A DNA stretch of 52,899 bases. It comes from Allobosea sp. Lineage in GTDB: Bacteria; Pseudomonadota; Alphaproteobacteria; Rhizobiales; Beijerinckiaceae. Each line of letters starts with the position of its first letter. Position 1 is the stretch's first letter. The notes beneath the pieces were generated by a model. The model had not been told where the DNA came from. It saw nothing but the letters and a program-made list of their open reading frames with translations, and did not search any database. The stretch covers positions 1-52,899 of the forward strand of contig NZ_JAUYTP010000003.1 of assembly GCF_030695125.1 (NCBI RefSeq), in the 5' to 3' direction. This document shows, piece by piece, positions 32,875-41,596 of this stretch. A program made the translations under genes and the position numbers.

Positions 32875-34353
32875 ATGCAAAAAGGTAACGACGCGCAAGA
32901 AACCCTCGATCCCAGCGATTGGACCACCACGCTGGCGCTTGCACACCGCATGGTGGATGAGGCCGGGTGCCATCTGCGCGACGTGCGAGACCGGCCCTTG
33001 TGGCAAGCCATGCCAGATGCAGTCCGCCGGAGTTATGACGCCCCGTTGCCATGGGATCCGGCCTCTCTGGCCGAGATCTGGAAGGATTTACGCGCCAACC
33101 TGATGCCATATCCGATGGGAAACATCCATCCGCGATTCTTCATGTGGTACATGGGCGCAGGCACCTTTACCGGTGCCCTGGGCGAGTTTCTAGCCGCGGT
33201 CGAAGGCTCCAATCTCGGAGGTGGCAACAACGCCGCGCCGCTGATGGATGCGCAGGTGACGGGTTGGATGCGCCAGATGATGGGGTTTCCCGAAAGTGCT
33301 TCAGGGACGCTGGTCGATGGCGGATCCAAGGCCAACATCATCGGACTGACGGTCGCGCGCAATGTGATGGCTGGGGTTGATGTGCGTGAGGAAGGTGTGG
33401 CTGCGATCCCGCAGCCCCTGCGCTTCTACGCTTCGGATCAGGTCCATTCCTGCCATCAGAAGGCCGTGGAACTGCTCGGTCTCGGCAATCGGGCGCTGGT
33501 CCGGGTACAATCCGACGATGCCTGTCGCATGGACCTGTCGGCGCTTGCGATGGCCATCGCCAACGACCGTGCGGCAGGGGCGAAACCCGCCTGCGTTATC
33601 GCGACGGCAGGGACGACAAACACCGGTGCAATTGATGACCTCCCAAGGATACGTGACCTATGCCGTCGTGAAGGGCTTTGGTTCCATGTGGACGGCTGCA
33701 TCGGCGCACTGGTGACGATCGCGCCGCGCCACCGCTACCTGGTTGCGGGAATCGAGAGTGCGGATTCCTTGGCGCTTGATCTGCACAAATGGCTCCATGC
33801 CCCCTTCGAAGCTGGGCTCGCACTGGTGCGCGATCGGGCACAGCATCTTGCCTCCTTTGCCGTCCATCCCGAATATCTGGAAGAAAAACCGCGCGGCATC
33901 GCAGCGGCAGAGTACCTATACAATTACGGTCTGCAGACAAGTCGTGGGTTCCGTGCGCTCAAGATCTGGATGCTGCTAAAGGAGCACGGCTCGACAAAAT
34001 TCGGACGCCTCATCGACCAGAACATTGAACAGGCGCTCTATTTTACAGATTTGGTTGGAGCTGAGCCGAGCCTGACATTAATGGCGCCCACCGCCCTCAA
34101 CATCGTTTGCTTCCGTTATGACCCCGGTGGATTAGACGAAGCTGATTTGCGAATACTCAACAATGAAATTATGCTTCGGCTTCAGGAAGCGGGAATTGCC
34201 GCGCTATCGGACACAACGGTGAAGGGGCGTCACTGTCTACGCATGGCGATTTGCAACCACCGTACCCGGCGCGAGGATCTGGATCTGACAGCGCGGGAAC
34301 TGGTGCGGATCGGCGACGAGTGTGGCGCGGACATAAGCCATGACGCTCTGTAA
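32875..34353 (+). CDS. Group II PLP-dependent amino-acid decarboxylase
   Basis: 492 residues, aromatic-L-amino-acid/diaminobutyrate decarboxylase-like. Landmarks: HPRFFMWYMGAGTFTGALGE, VDGGSKANIIGLTVARN, the cofactor-stacking YASDQVHSCHQKA, the Asp of FHVDGCIGA and the Schiff-base lysine in LALDLHKWLHAPFEAG. It converts an amino acid to its amine; the substrate cannot be told. It follows the cysteine synthase by 67 bases on the same strand, and its own ribosome-binding site is weak, so translation may depend on the operon. A beta-substituted alanine or cysteine made by the synthase is a possible substrate (inference). Confidence 0.88.
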   Translation: MQKGNDAQETLDPSDWTTTLALAHRMVDEAGCHLRDVRDRPLWQAMPDAVRRSYDAPLPWDPASLAEIWKDLRANLMPYPMGNIHPRFFMWYMGAGTFTGALGEFLAAVEGSNLGGGNNAAPLMDAQVTGWMRQMMGFPESASGTLVDGGSKANIIGLTVARNVMAGVDVREEGVAAIPQPLRFYASDQVHSCHQKAVELLGLGNRALVRVQSDDACRMDLSALAMAIANDRAAGAKPACVIATAGTTNTGAIDDLPRIRDLCRREGLWFHVDGCIGALVTIAPRHRYLVAGIESADSLALDLHKWLHAPFEAGLALVRDRAQHLASFAVHPEYLEEKPRGIAAAEYLYNYGLQTSRGFRALKIWMLLKEHGSTKFGRLIDQNIEQALYFTDLVGAEPSLTLMAPTALNIVCFRYDPGGLDEADLRILNNEIMLRLQEAGIAALSDTTVKGRHCLRMAICNHRTRREDLDLTARELVRIGDECGADISHDAL

Positions 34354-34765
34354 CGCCATTGCTTCAATGAGGCCAACCGGCGATTACGCCCGACACGCCT
34401 TCGCCATGCCGTTCAGACAACATTGTCGGCGCGGCATCATGGCCGAGGGTCAGCAGCGATCACGCGGTAGCGTATTCGGATGTGAGGTACGTCACCCGCC
34501 CTCCCTCCGAACAGGCTCCCGAAGAGCAGGCTGACAACGATGGACCAACCCGAGGCTTTGTCAGGAAACGGCACACGGTTTCCGCACTGGGACGGGAACA
34601 CGAGGGCAAGACGACAAGACTTATGGCTTAGTTCTGGATCACCGGGTGCGGCAATCGTTGCGACGCCATTCGCGCGGGCTTCAGCCACCTGAGTTTGAGG
34701 CTTTTTTGGTAAGGCAATGGGGTTCTGCAGCAGTAGAAGCCCGTCGAAATTCGGAGGCGCGGATC
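34354..34765. other. Intergenic region, no gene recognised
   Basis: 412 bases after the decarboxylase. Short ORFs in several frames have poor composition or lack ribosome-binding sites. I saw no clear terminator; the promoter of the LysM-like gene must lie here. Confidence 0.4.
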
Positions 34766-35668
34766 ATGCCGATCGAGAAAAAGCCTCGTACTCCATTGCC
34801 TCGCAGCTACATACCGCCGGAATCGTGGCCTTACCCGGTGAAGAACGGCGACACCTGGATCAACATCGCGGAACGCAACGGCATTGACGCGGAAAAGCTA
34901 ATCTACTTCAACTTCAAGACTAATGACCCAGACGAGGTGAACTGGTATCTGCGTTACCACACCGGTTGCTTGGACCCGTCGCCTAGTGGGTTAAATTGGG
35001 CGTTCAGCGCACGTGCAAAACCTGGGATCATCTATATTCCGAGAAATAAAGTCGATATGAGCCCTTACATAGTTAGGGCCAAAAAAAGCATCTCGCCTTT
35101 TGCGCTCGATTTCGAAGGTCCGGCGAAGCCGCTTGACTGGATAGGTAAGGCCTTCGACATCTTCCAGATCGTCGACATCGGCCTAGCGATCGCCGGCACC
35201 GCCGCCGGCGGGACGATCATGCTGGGCATTAGCATTGCTACCGCTCCGTTCGGGGGCTTCGTCCTGATCGGTGGGATGCATGAGGCGGCGCTAAACGAGC
35301 TTCGCAAGAAGCAAATGGCGGAAGGACTGAGCCTCGGCATCGTGATGACCGCCGACGGACGCTCGCCAGCGTGGATCCAGGCGCACGGTTTTGTGAAAAC
35401 CGTTCCGGTCCGCAACATCGACTACCCGCAATACGGGAAACAGTTCCAAGGGATCTATAATACCGCTCTGGTTTCGGGAATTGCCCATGGCAGGCAATTC
35501 AACACCGTCGCAACGCGCAATTTGTTTGCCTTTTTAGGCGACAATATGACTCAGTATGCTCATAATGAGTATAGTGGCGATTCCAAAAAGTGGAGTGCCT
35601 CAAAATGGGAAGATTACTATCGGCTCTGTGCCGCAATACTTCGAGACAAGAAGCTGAGAATCAATTGA
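34766..35668 (+). CDS. Orphan LysM-like protein with a hydrophobic membrane segment
   Basis: 300 residues from MPIEKKPRTP; GGAGGCG is about 8 bases upstream. The N-terminal part (about 20-100) has a LysM-like pattern (YPVKNGDTWINIAERNGIDA, KLIYFNF, ending GIIYIPRNK) with an insertion. The middle (about 130-175) is a long hydrophobic, Gly/Ala-rich stretch (FQIVDIGLAIAGTAAGGTIM, then LGISIATAPFGGFVLIGG) like a two-helix hairpin. The C-terminal ~120 residues are charged with Tyr/Trp (KWSASKWEDYYRLCAAILRD). There is no signal peptide. The layout recalls cell-wall-binding, membrane-inserting effectors or toxins, but no immunity gene is recognisable nearby. Function not assigned. Its base composition is more AT-rich towards the end than that of its neighbours. 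Confidence 0.68.
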   Translation: MPIEKKPRTPLPRSYIPPESWPYPVKNGDTWINIAERNGIDAEKLIYFNFKTNDPDEVNWYLRYHTGCLDPSPSGLNWAFSARAKPGIIYIPRNKVDMSPYIVRAKKSISPFALDFEGPAKPLDWIGKAFDIFQIVDIGLAIAGTAAGGTIMLGISIATAPFGGFVLIGGMHEAALNELRKKQMAEGLSLGIVMTADGRSPAWIQAHGFVKTVPVRNIDYPQYGKQFQGIYNTALVSGIAHGRQFNTVATRNLFAFLGDNMTQYAHNEYSGDSKKWSASKWEDYYRLCAAILRDKKLRIN

Positions 35669-35969
35669 TCTGACGCCGGTATTCGGTGCCGGACGCTCCT
35701 GGCAGGATAGCCGGCGGCAGCAGTTGCCGCGACTCTAGCGAACGCCGGTTTCGCCACCACGGTCATGACGTGCATAAATCAAGAATTATGCACGGCTGGG
35801 GCATCAGGCTCATAGCGACCTGATATGTTCCGTGCTCGCCTGTCCCGGAAGCCAGCGCGAGTCTGCAACGAAGAATAAGAAAGAGGCCAACGGAGGGCTG
35901 TCGACAATAGCCGGCTTCTCCTCCGGCAACTACCTACGCCGCCGTTCGGGCAAGCAGCAAAAAGCGTTG
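35669..35969. other. Intergenic region with a 24-bp res-like palindrome
   Basis: There is no gene. At 35770-35793 an inverted repeat has perfect arms GTGCATAA and TTATGCAC separated by 8 bases. Fifteen bases of it (TCAAGAATTATGCAC) recur exactly at 52101-52115, upstream of the second resolvase, which suggests a resolvase-binding site or transposon remnant. Confidence 0.5.
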
Positions 35970-36281
35970 CTACTGCTGTGACAATATCCACTTTACAAGA
36001 ATTTCGGCTTCGGCCGAATTAACGTTTGGCTGTGGCGGCATTGGCGTCTGGCCCCAACTGCCAGCGCCACCCTTGATGATCTTCTCACTCAACTTGGCAA
36101 CAGCCGCCTCATCTTTGACGTAACGCTCGGCGACAGCTTTATACGCCGGTCCGATCATTTTTCGCTCCACATGATGACAGGCGACACAATTCTTGCTCCT
36201 GGCCAGATCAGGGCTGCCGAAGGCCGACGAGGAAACGAGTAAAGCAAGCACGGTCCCGGTGACATAACGGACGTCGAACAT
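35970..36281 (-). CDS. Periplasmic class I c-type cytochrome
   Basis: 103 residues. Signal peptide (YVTGTVLALLVSSSAFG), then a mature ~80-residue monohaem cytochrome with CVACH as the haem site (residues 32-36) and a later methionine ligand region (WGQTPMPPQPN). The end VKWILSQQ is typical of c551/c552-type proteins. It probably takes electrons from the PQQ-dependent dehydrogenase encoded just upstream on the same strand and passes them to the terminal oxidase. The 89-base gap holds a hairpin, so its expression may be partly uncoupled. Confidence 0.92.
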   Translation of the reverse strand: MFDVRYVTGTVLALLVSSSAFGSPDLARSKNCVACHHVERKMIGPAYKAVAERYVKDEAAVAKLSEKIIKGGAGSWGQTPMPPQPNVNSAEAEILVKWILSQQ

Positions 36282-36326
36282 AAGCTAAATCCCATGATGA
36301 GCGCTACAGTCTTTGCGATAGCTGCT

Positions 36327-36357
36327 CAGCCGCGCCGCTTGGGTGACGGCGCGGCTG
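36327..36357. terminator. Hairpin between dehydrogenase and cytochrome genes
   Basis: A perfect 10-bp stem, CAGCCGCGCC with GGCGCGGCTG, and an 11-base loop. There is no T-run on either strand. It may be a partial terminator or an mRNA-stabilising structure that sets the ratio of the two gene products. Confidence 0.6.
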
Positions 36358-36370
36358 AACCTGATCGCGC

Positions 36371-37651
36371 TCAGTTAGCCTTGAGCTGGTAGAGTTCGCC
36401 CGTGTCAGTCGACGCGTACATGCTGCCGTCCGGACCCTGCACAACAGAACGAAAGCGGCCCGCTGGCATGGGAAGGGATACCGTCGTGCGGGTGGCGGAT
36501 GAACCGTCGGGCGTGATGTCGAGCACGTCGAGGCGGTTGCCCACCGGCGTTCCGTGAATGCCGATGCCCGTGAAGGTTACAACCATCCGGCCATTCCAGT
36601 CCTTCCATTGGGAGCCATTCAGGAACGCGCATCCCATCATTCCCTGCGAAAGCCCGTCGTTGTTCCAGGCCGGTTTCATGGCCTTGGGGTATGTCTTCGT
36701 ATCGGTCATCGGCATGAATGCCGAGCGCTCTTTGGGGTCCATCGCGCCCATTTGATTGGGCGAGTATCCGCAGTACTTATCCGGACAATCGCCTCGTCCA
36801 CCAACGTTCGGCCGCGGGTCCCATCCGGCGTTACCACCAGCCACAAGGGCCGTTACCTCGTCGCTATGCCAGGGTCCATTCTCGGACGTGAACGGCTGAT
36901 TGTTGCCGGGTCGGAAGCAAATACCCTGCGGATTGCGGTGCCCGTAGGTGAAGACCCGAGGGTCAAAGCCCTGTGGCGGGTTGTTGCCGGGCGCCGCCTT
37001 TCCGTCCCGGTCAATCCGGAGAACCTTGCCTCCGATGAGAGTCGGGCTCTGTGGCACCTCGCCGTTATGGGTGTCACCGGTTGTCACATACAGGAACCCG
37101 TCCGCCGGACTAAAGCGGAGGCGCCCCCCATTATGCGCACCAGGGTCGCCAAACGGGTGATCGCTCTTCGCTGGTTTGTAGGCGATGTCAGTGACAATAT
37201 CCTGCCGGCTCGAAACACTGGTCAGATCGGGGCTGACCGTCAGCCGCAAAACGCGGTTGGAGCCCGGCGCGGTCATGCTTGATGCCGAGTATACGTATAT
37301 GAACCGGTTGGTGGCGAATTCAGGATCGATCGCCACACCAGCCATTCCGGCCTGTCCGCCGCAGAACAGGTCGGAAGCAGTCTGGGGATAGCCCTTGGAA
37401 TCTTTAATCCCGAGGAGGGGGGTGACCGTGCCCGATGCCAGCCTCACAGACAGACCACCGCATCGCTCAGTAAAGAACATGGTACCATCGGGCAGGAACG
37501 CCATGTCCCATATTACGTTGTCGCGGTCCTTGAGGATGGTCGTACTGGTCAGGCTGGGAATTCCGCCGGAGCCTTGAGCCATCGCTGATCCGGATAAGGC
37601 AAGCGAAGCCAATAACGCATAAGGCAACACGTGGCTGGTACGTAGCGTCAT
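36371..37651 (-). CDS. PQQ-dependent aldose/sorbosone dehydrogenase (GSDH family)
   Basis: 426 residues, periplasmic. Signal peptide (LPYALLASLALSGSAMAQG), then a six-bladed soluble-glucose-dehydrogenase propeller. Typical blocks are VIWDMAFLPDGTMFFTERCG, GGQAGMAGVAIDPEF, PGAHNGGRLRFSPADGFLYV, TYGHRNPQGICFRPG and the late RFRSVVQGPDGSMYASTDTG. It oxidises aldehyde sugars with PQQ. The start has GGAGG 8 bases upstream. Its cofactor pathway (pqqABCDE) is upstream on the same strand and its likely electron acceptor (cytochrome c) downstream, so the plasmid carries the complete chain. The sugar substrate is not determined. Confidence 0.92.
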   Translation of the reverse strand: MTLRTSHVLPYALLASLALSGSAMAQGSGGIPSLTSTTILKDRDNVIWDMAFLPDGTMFFTERCGGLSVRLASGTVTPLLGIKDSKGYPQTASDLFCGGQAGMAGVAIDPEFATNRFIYVYSASSMTAPGSNRVLRLTVSPDLTSVSSRQDIVTDIAYKPAKSDHPFGDPGAHNGGRLRFSPADGFLYVTTGDTHNGEVPQSPTLIGGKVLRIDRDGKAAPGNNPPQGFDPRVFTYGHRNPQGICFRPGNNQPFTSENGPWHSDEVTALVAGGNAGWDPRPNVGGRGDCPDKYCGYSPNQMGAMDPKERSAFMPMTDTKTYPKAMKPAWNNDGLSQGMMGCAFLNGSQWKDWNGRMVVTFTGIGIHGTPVGNRLDVLDITPDGSSATRTTVSLPMPAGRFRSVVQGPDGSMYASTDTGELYQLKAN

Positions 37652-37742
37652 CTGTGTTTCCTCCAGATTTTTTGGTTAACCCCCCGCCCGCAATCGGTCG
37701 GCTATTTTGGCCACGTAACCTCCGGGCACTAATAATGTTGCG

Positions 37743-37970
37743 CTAAAGGACAGGCTTGGCAAGCACCCATCTAGCGGCCGAGAATTGACGCGGGCGCTGG
37801 TTCTCGTGGCGGTGTCGGACCAACTCCTCGGCGCTCGACACGATCGAGTTTGAGCCGTTGGGCCGCCTGCCGGGTTCGCGGTCGGCTTGGCGGATCCAGT
37901 TCACTATGGATTGCGTGGTCGGCTCGAGGCGGTCGAGGGATCGAGCGCAGGGCTGCCCGGCTCGACCGTC
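37743..37970 (-). pseudogene. Remnant of an IS3-family orfA
   Basis: The open minus-strand stretch DGRAGQPCARSLDRLEPTTQ, SIVNWIRQADREPGRRPNGS, then SSAEELVRHRHENQRPRQ matches the middle of IS3-type orfA proteins (...SIANWVRQADRDRG...EELVRLRRENRQLR...). It lacks the N-terminal helix-turn-helix and a start, and no orfB follows. The remaining bases of the 37652-38234 gap, between the dehydrogenase and pqqE, hold no other gene I can support. Confidence 0.6.
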
Positions 37971-38234
37971 CGAAAACGACGGTCAAGACGGCATTGGCCG
38001 CCTATGCCGTGCTCCTGCCCGAGAAAGCAGCATGACCAACGATGCGATGCCGACGGGAACGACCAGTGGCAGGTCGGAGGTTCTGCTGGTGCTTCCTGTC
38101 GCTGTCGCGAGCAACGCTACGGATCCACACCTCTTCAGCGCACGAGCCGAGCCTTACACAATCACGTCCCCAACGTGATGCGACTATGAATTTTCAGCTG
38201 CGCTCGACACGCGAGTTGCCCGGCGGTCGATGCC

Positions 38235-39398
38235 TCACGGCCGGTCGCGGCACGCGGGGGACATCCGGTCCGCGAGAGGCTCGTCGTGCGGCAAGGCCTC
38301 AACGCCCTGGGCCGACCGCCCGCGCATGACGAGCGTTGTATTGGTGAGCGGCGTGTCAGCCAGCGCCTCGACCCGCAGATGATGGGGCGACAGGGTGCAG
38401 ACCGGGTCGGTGTTGCGCGCGTCGCCCGTGAGAGCCAGCGCCTGGCAGCGGCAGCCGCCGAAGTCGATCGCCTTGCGCGCGCAGCTCCGGCAGGGCTCGA
38501 CCATCCAGTCCTCACCGCGATAGGCGTTGAAGGCCGGCGAGTTCCGCCAAATCACGTCGAGCGAATGCTCGGCGACGGTCCAGAATTCCAACCCGGGAAT
38601 GGTCTCCGCCGCATGGCAGGGTAGCACGCGCCCGCGCGGCGTGACGTTGAGCGACTGCTGGCCCCAGCCATTGACGCATGGCTTGGGATAAAGCGCGAAA
38701 TGATCCGGCGGCACGTAGTCGATAACGATCCTGCCCTGCGTCGCCGCGCGCAGCCGGTCGAGCGTCGTGCGCGCCGCGATCACGCTTGCCCGGTCCGGCA
38801 TCAGGGCGTCGCGGTTGATCAGCCCCCAGCCGTAATATTGCGCATGCGCCAGTTCGATCCGGCGCGCGCCAAGCGTGATCGCCTCCTCTACCAGCGCCTC
38901 GAGCGCGGCGAGGTTGCCGCGATGCAGCACGACGTTGACAGTCAGCGGCAGGCCCAGCGCCGTCGTCATGGCCGCGAAGGCGCGCTTGCGCCGGTGCGAG
39001 CCTGCAAGTCCGGCGACCGCATCGGCGCTGGGCTCGTCGATGCCCTGCACCGAAAGCTGGACATGGTCGAGACCGGCTTCGGCCAGCGCAGCGAGTCTGG
39101 CCTGATCGAGCCCGATGCCCGACGTAATCAGGTTGGTGTAGAGCCCGGCGCGCGCCGCCCCTGCGACGAGTTCGACAAGATCGCGACGGGCCGCCGGTTC
39201 GCCGCCCGAGAGATGAATCTGCAGGATTCCGAGTGCCGCGGCTTCCTGAAAAACGCGGACCCATGTCGCCGTGTCGAGTTCGTCGGAGCGCCGGTCGAGC
39301 TGCAGCGGGTTCGAGCAATAGGGGCAGGCGAGCGGACAGCGATGGGTCAGCTCCGCCAGCATGGCCAGAGGCGCGGAGACTTGCGCAGGCGCGGTCAT
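38235..39398 (-). CDS. pqqE: PQQ biosynthesis radical SAM protein PqqE
   Basis: 387 residues. The radical-SAM cluster is CPLACPYC (CxxxCxxC, residues 21-28), followed by [16 protein letters not shown] and TSGIGLD. The C-terminal SPASM-like cluster region has [40 protein letters not shown] and DPVC. It forms the Glu-Tyr carbon-carbon bond in PqqA with PqqD as chaperone. The start overlaps the pqqD stop (ATGA). It is the last gene of the pqq operon. GC content of pqqBCDE appears higher than that of the neighbouring dehydrogenase gene. Confidence 0.96.
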   Translation of the reverse strand: MTAPAQVSAPLAMLAELTHRCPLACPYCSNPLQLDRRSDELDTATWVRVFQEAAALGILQIHLSGGEPAARRDLVELVAGAARAGLYTNLITSGIGLDQARLAALAEAGLDHVQLSVQGIDEPSADAVAGLAGSHRRKRAFAAMTTALGLPLTVNVVLHRGNLAALEALVEEAITLGARRIELAHAQYYGWGLINRDALMPDRASVIAARTTLDRLRAATQGRIVIDYVPPDHFALYPKPCVNGWGQQSLNVTPRGRVLPCHAAETIPGLEFWTVAEHSLDVIWRNSPAFNAYRGEDWMVEPCRSCARKAIDFGGCRCQALALTGDARNTDPVCTLSPHHLRVEALADTPLTNTTLVMRGRSAQGVEALPHDEPLADRMSPACRDRP

Positions 39399-39673
39399 AG
39401 CTCCACCATCAGCTTGCCGGCGAGATCGCGCAGGAGCGCCGCGCTCTCCCGCTCGATCAACGCGCGGTCGGCAGCGAAGGACTGCGCGAGCTCATCGACA
39501 ATCTGGGCGAAGCTGCGCTGCCCGTCGCACAGCGTCAGAACCGCCACCGCCGTGCCTTTCAGCTTCAGGACGCGCTCCGGCGCGAGCAGCGTGTATCCGC
39601 CGCGCACGCGGTCCTCGCTCAGCCTGACGCCGCGCAGCAGCCGCGGCCTGGCGTCAGGCGCGACGCCCGTCAC
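39395..39673 (-). CDS. pqqD: PQQ biosynthesis peptide chaperone PqqD
   Basis: 92 residues from a GTG at 39673 that overlaps the pqqC stop (GTGA). RiPP-recognition fold: [40 protein letters not shown], then [17 protein letters not shown]. It presents PqqA to PqqE. The in-frame ATG at 39766 is inside pqqC and gives an unrelated N-terminus, so it is rejected. Confidence 0.94.
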   Translation of the reverse strand: MTGVAPDARPRLLRGVRLSEDRVRGGYTLLAPERVLKLKGTAVAVLTLCDGQRSFAQIVDELAQSFAADRALIERESAALLRDLAGKLMVEL

Positions 39674-40404
39674 GGCGCTGCGGGCTCGAAGGCGCCCGGC
39701 GGAATATGACCGGGCTCGACATAGGCATGGTGTAGCGCGTCCAGCATCGCCCAGAGCACGTCGCATTTGAATTCGAGCGCGGCCACGACCGCCTGCTGGT
39801 CCGCCGGCGTGTGGGCATGGGCGGCGACATAGGCCAGCGCCGTCTCGACGTCGCGCCTGGCCTGTTCGGGGCGCTGCGTGAAATAGCCGAGGCTTTCGCG
39901 GCTGACGAAATCGTAATGGGCCAGCATGCCCGCGACCCGGTGCTGGATGATCTGCGGCGAGAACAGCTCGGTCAGGGACGAGGCGATCGCCTCCAGCAGC
40001 GGGCGTTCGCGCACGAAATGGACATAAGCCTCGACCGCGAAGCGTGTCGCCGGCAGGATGCCGCGATGGGCCAGCACGTCGGCGCGCTCCAGGTCGAGGC
40101 TTTCGCAGAGCCTGAGCCAGCGCTCGATCCCGCCCTCGCCATCCTCGTGGCCGTCATGGTCGATCAGACGCTGCCGCCAGGCGCGCCGCAGCGCCGGATC
40201 GTCCATGCGCGCGATCAGCGAGGCGTCCTTGATCGGGATATGGGCCTGATAGCAGAACCGGTTCAGCGCCCAGGCCTGGACCTCGCCCTTGCTGCAGCGG
40301 CCGGAATGGAGCCTGGCATGGAACGGGTGCTTGTCATGGTAGCGCGCCGCGCCGACCGCGCGCAGCCTGGCTTCAAGGGCCTCGGGCGACAGCAACGCGC
40401 TCAC
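39670..40404 (-). CDS. pqqC: Pyrroloquinoline-quinone synthase PqqC
   Basis: 244 residues, haem-oxygenase-like fold. Conserved segments: YHDKHPFHARLHSGRCSKGE, VQAWALNRFCYQAHIPIKDA, IDHDGHEDGEGGIERWLRL, and ESLGYFTQRPEQARRDVE. The active-site His, Tyr and Arg residues of these blocks are kept. It performs the final oxidative ring closure to PQQ. The GTG start overlaps the pqqB stop (GTGA), and its stop overlaps the pqqD start. Confidence 0.96.
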   Translation of the reverse strand: MSALLSPEALEARLRAVGAARYHDKHPFHARLHSGRCSKGEVQAWALNRFCYQAHIPIKDASLIARMDDPALRRAWRQRLIDHDGHEDGEGGIERWLRLCESLDLERADVLAHRGILPATRFAVEAYVHFVRERPLLEAIASSLTELFSPQIIQHRVAGMLAHYDFVSRESLGYFTQRPEQARRDVETALAYVAAHAHTPADQQAVVAALEFKCDVLWAMLDALHHAYVEPGHIPPGAFEPAAP

Positions 40405-41288
40405 GGCACGACCTCCATCCCATCGAAGGCGACCTCGACGCCGGCCGCCTCGATCTCCTGGCGCTCCGGAGAACCGTCGATCAAGGCCGGGTTGCTGTTG
40501 TTGAGATGAATATAGATCCGTCGCGTGCGCGGCAGGTCCCGCAGCCAGGCGAGCGAGCCGCCCTCGCCGGAGATCGGCATATGACCCATGCGGCGGCCCG
40601 TCTTCTCGCCGAGCCCGGCCCGGATCATCTCGTCATCGGTAAACAGCGTTCCATCGAAGAACAGCACGTCGGCCTTCGCTGCCTCGCGTATGAGATCGTC
40701 GCCTGCCGCGGCGCAGCCTGGGATATAGACGATCGAGCCGCCCTTGCCGGTCAGGCGAACGCCTGCCGTCTCGCCGTCATCGTAGGCAAGCCCGGACTCG
40801 CCGCGCTCCAGGTAGAGCGGAACCTTGCCGGGGACGGGAAAAAGCATGGCGCTCAGACCGCCGGGCAATGCGATCGGCTCACCCGGGGTCGCCACGAGCC
40901 GCTCCGCCCGCACCGCCTCGAGCATCGGGTTCGCATTCATCGCGTCATGGACCTGACGGAGCGCGATCACCGTGAAGGGGTGACGCTCGCGCAAGCTGAA
41001 CAGCCCCGCGACATGATCGATTTCTCCGCTGGTGAGGATGACCGCGCCGATAGGAGAATGTCGAATACCACTCGGCCACAGCATCCGATTCGCACGGATT
41101 TGAGCCGACAGATCCGGCGACGCGTTCAGCAGCACCCAAGTTGCGTCATCGCCGGTGACTGCGACTGCGGACTGGGTGCGCCAAGACGCACGCGAATCGC
41201 CCGACCATGCGAGCGCGCAGGTCTCGCATCGACAATTCCACTGCGGAAAGCCGCCGCCCGCGGCAGCGCCGAGAACGACGGCTCTCAC
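40401..41288 (-). CDS. pqqB: PQQ biosynthesis protein PqqB
   Basis: 295 residues, metallo-beta-lactamase-like fold. AVVLGAAAGGGFPQWNCRCE at the start is the PqqB hallmark; TSGEIDHVAGLFSLRERHPF, DVLFFDGTLFTDDEM, MGHMPISGEGG and IYIHLNNSNPALIDGS follow. It is needed for PQQ maturation, probably as an oxygenase or hydroxylase on the processed peptide. It starts with GTG 9 bases after the pqqA stop. Confidence 0.95.
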   Translation of the reverse strand: MRAVVLGAAAGGGFPQWNCRCETCALAWSGDSRASWRTQSAVAVTGDDATWVLLNASPDLSAQIRANRMLWPSGIRHSPIGAVILTSGEIDHVAGLFSLRERHPFTVIALRQVHDAMNANPMLEAVRAERLVATPGEPIALPGGLSAMLFPVPGKVPLYLERGESGLAYDDGETAGVRLTGKGGSIVYIPGCAAAGDDLIREAAKADVLFFDGTLFTDDEMIRAGLGEKTGRRMGHMPISGEGGSLAWLRDLPRTRRIYIHLNNSNPALIDGSPERQEIEAAGVEVAFDGMEVVP

Positions 41289-41297
41289 GAAGGCGAC

Positions 41298-41399
41298 CTA
41301 GTCGGTCTCGACGACCGGAGCAGCTTCGACCGCAGGCGCATAGGCGGTGACTTCCATGCCGCAAGCGATTTCTTCAACGAAGGGGGTCTCCCAAGCCAT
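41298..41399 (-). CDS. pqqA: PQQ precursor peptide PqqA
   Basis: 33 residues, beginning MAWETPFVEEIACGMEVTAY. The cross-linked pair is Glu16 and Tyr20 in EVTAY, the exact E-x3-Y spacing required for PQQ. The tail APAVEAAPVVETD is longer than in the shortest PqqA peptides. GAGGAG lies 6 bases upstream of the ATG. It is the first gene of pqqABCDE. No pqqF protease is on the plasmid, so processing must use a host enzyme. Confidence 0.95.
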   Translation of the reverse strand: MAWETPFVEEIACGMEVTAYAPAVEAAPVVETD

Positions 41400-41596
41400 G
41401 ACATGCTCCTCAAATTGATGATGATAGGATGCGCCAAGCCTCATCTTAGTCCTTGCCGATTTAGCGCAATGCCATTCAACGGCAAACGCATATAGGGTAA
41501 CCTGATCTCTCGAGCCAGGACAAGTCGCTGCATGCGGTTCCTTGGAGTTGGAGTTGGCCCTGCAAATAAGGCCGATGGCCGGCAGAGTTTTGAATC

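Noticed and set aside
31899..33011. 370-residue minus-strand ORF over the cysteine synthase
   Set aside because: A shadow of a clear fold-type II PLP enzyme gene on the other strand.
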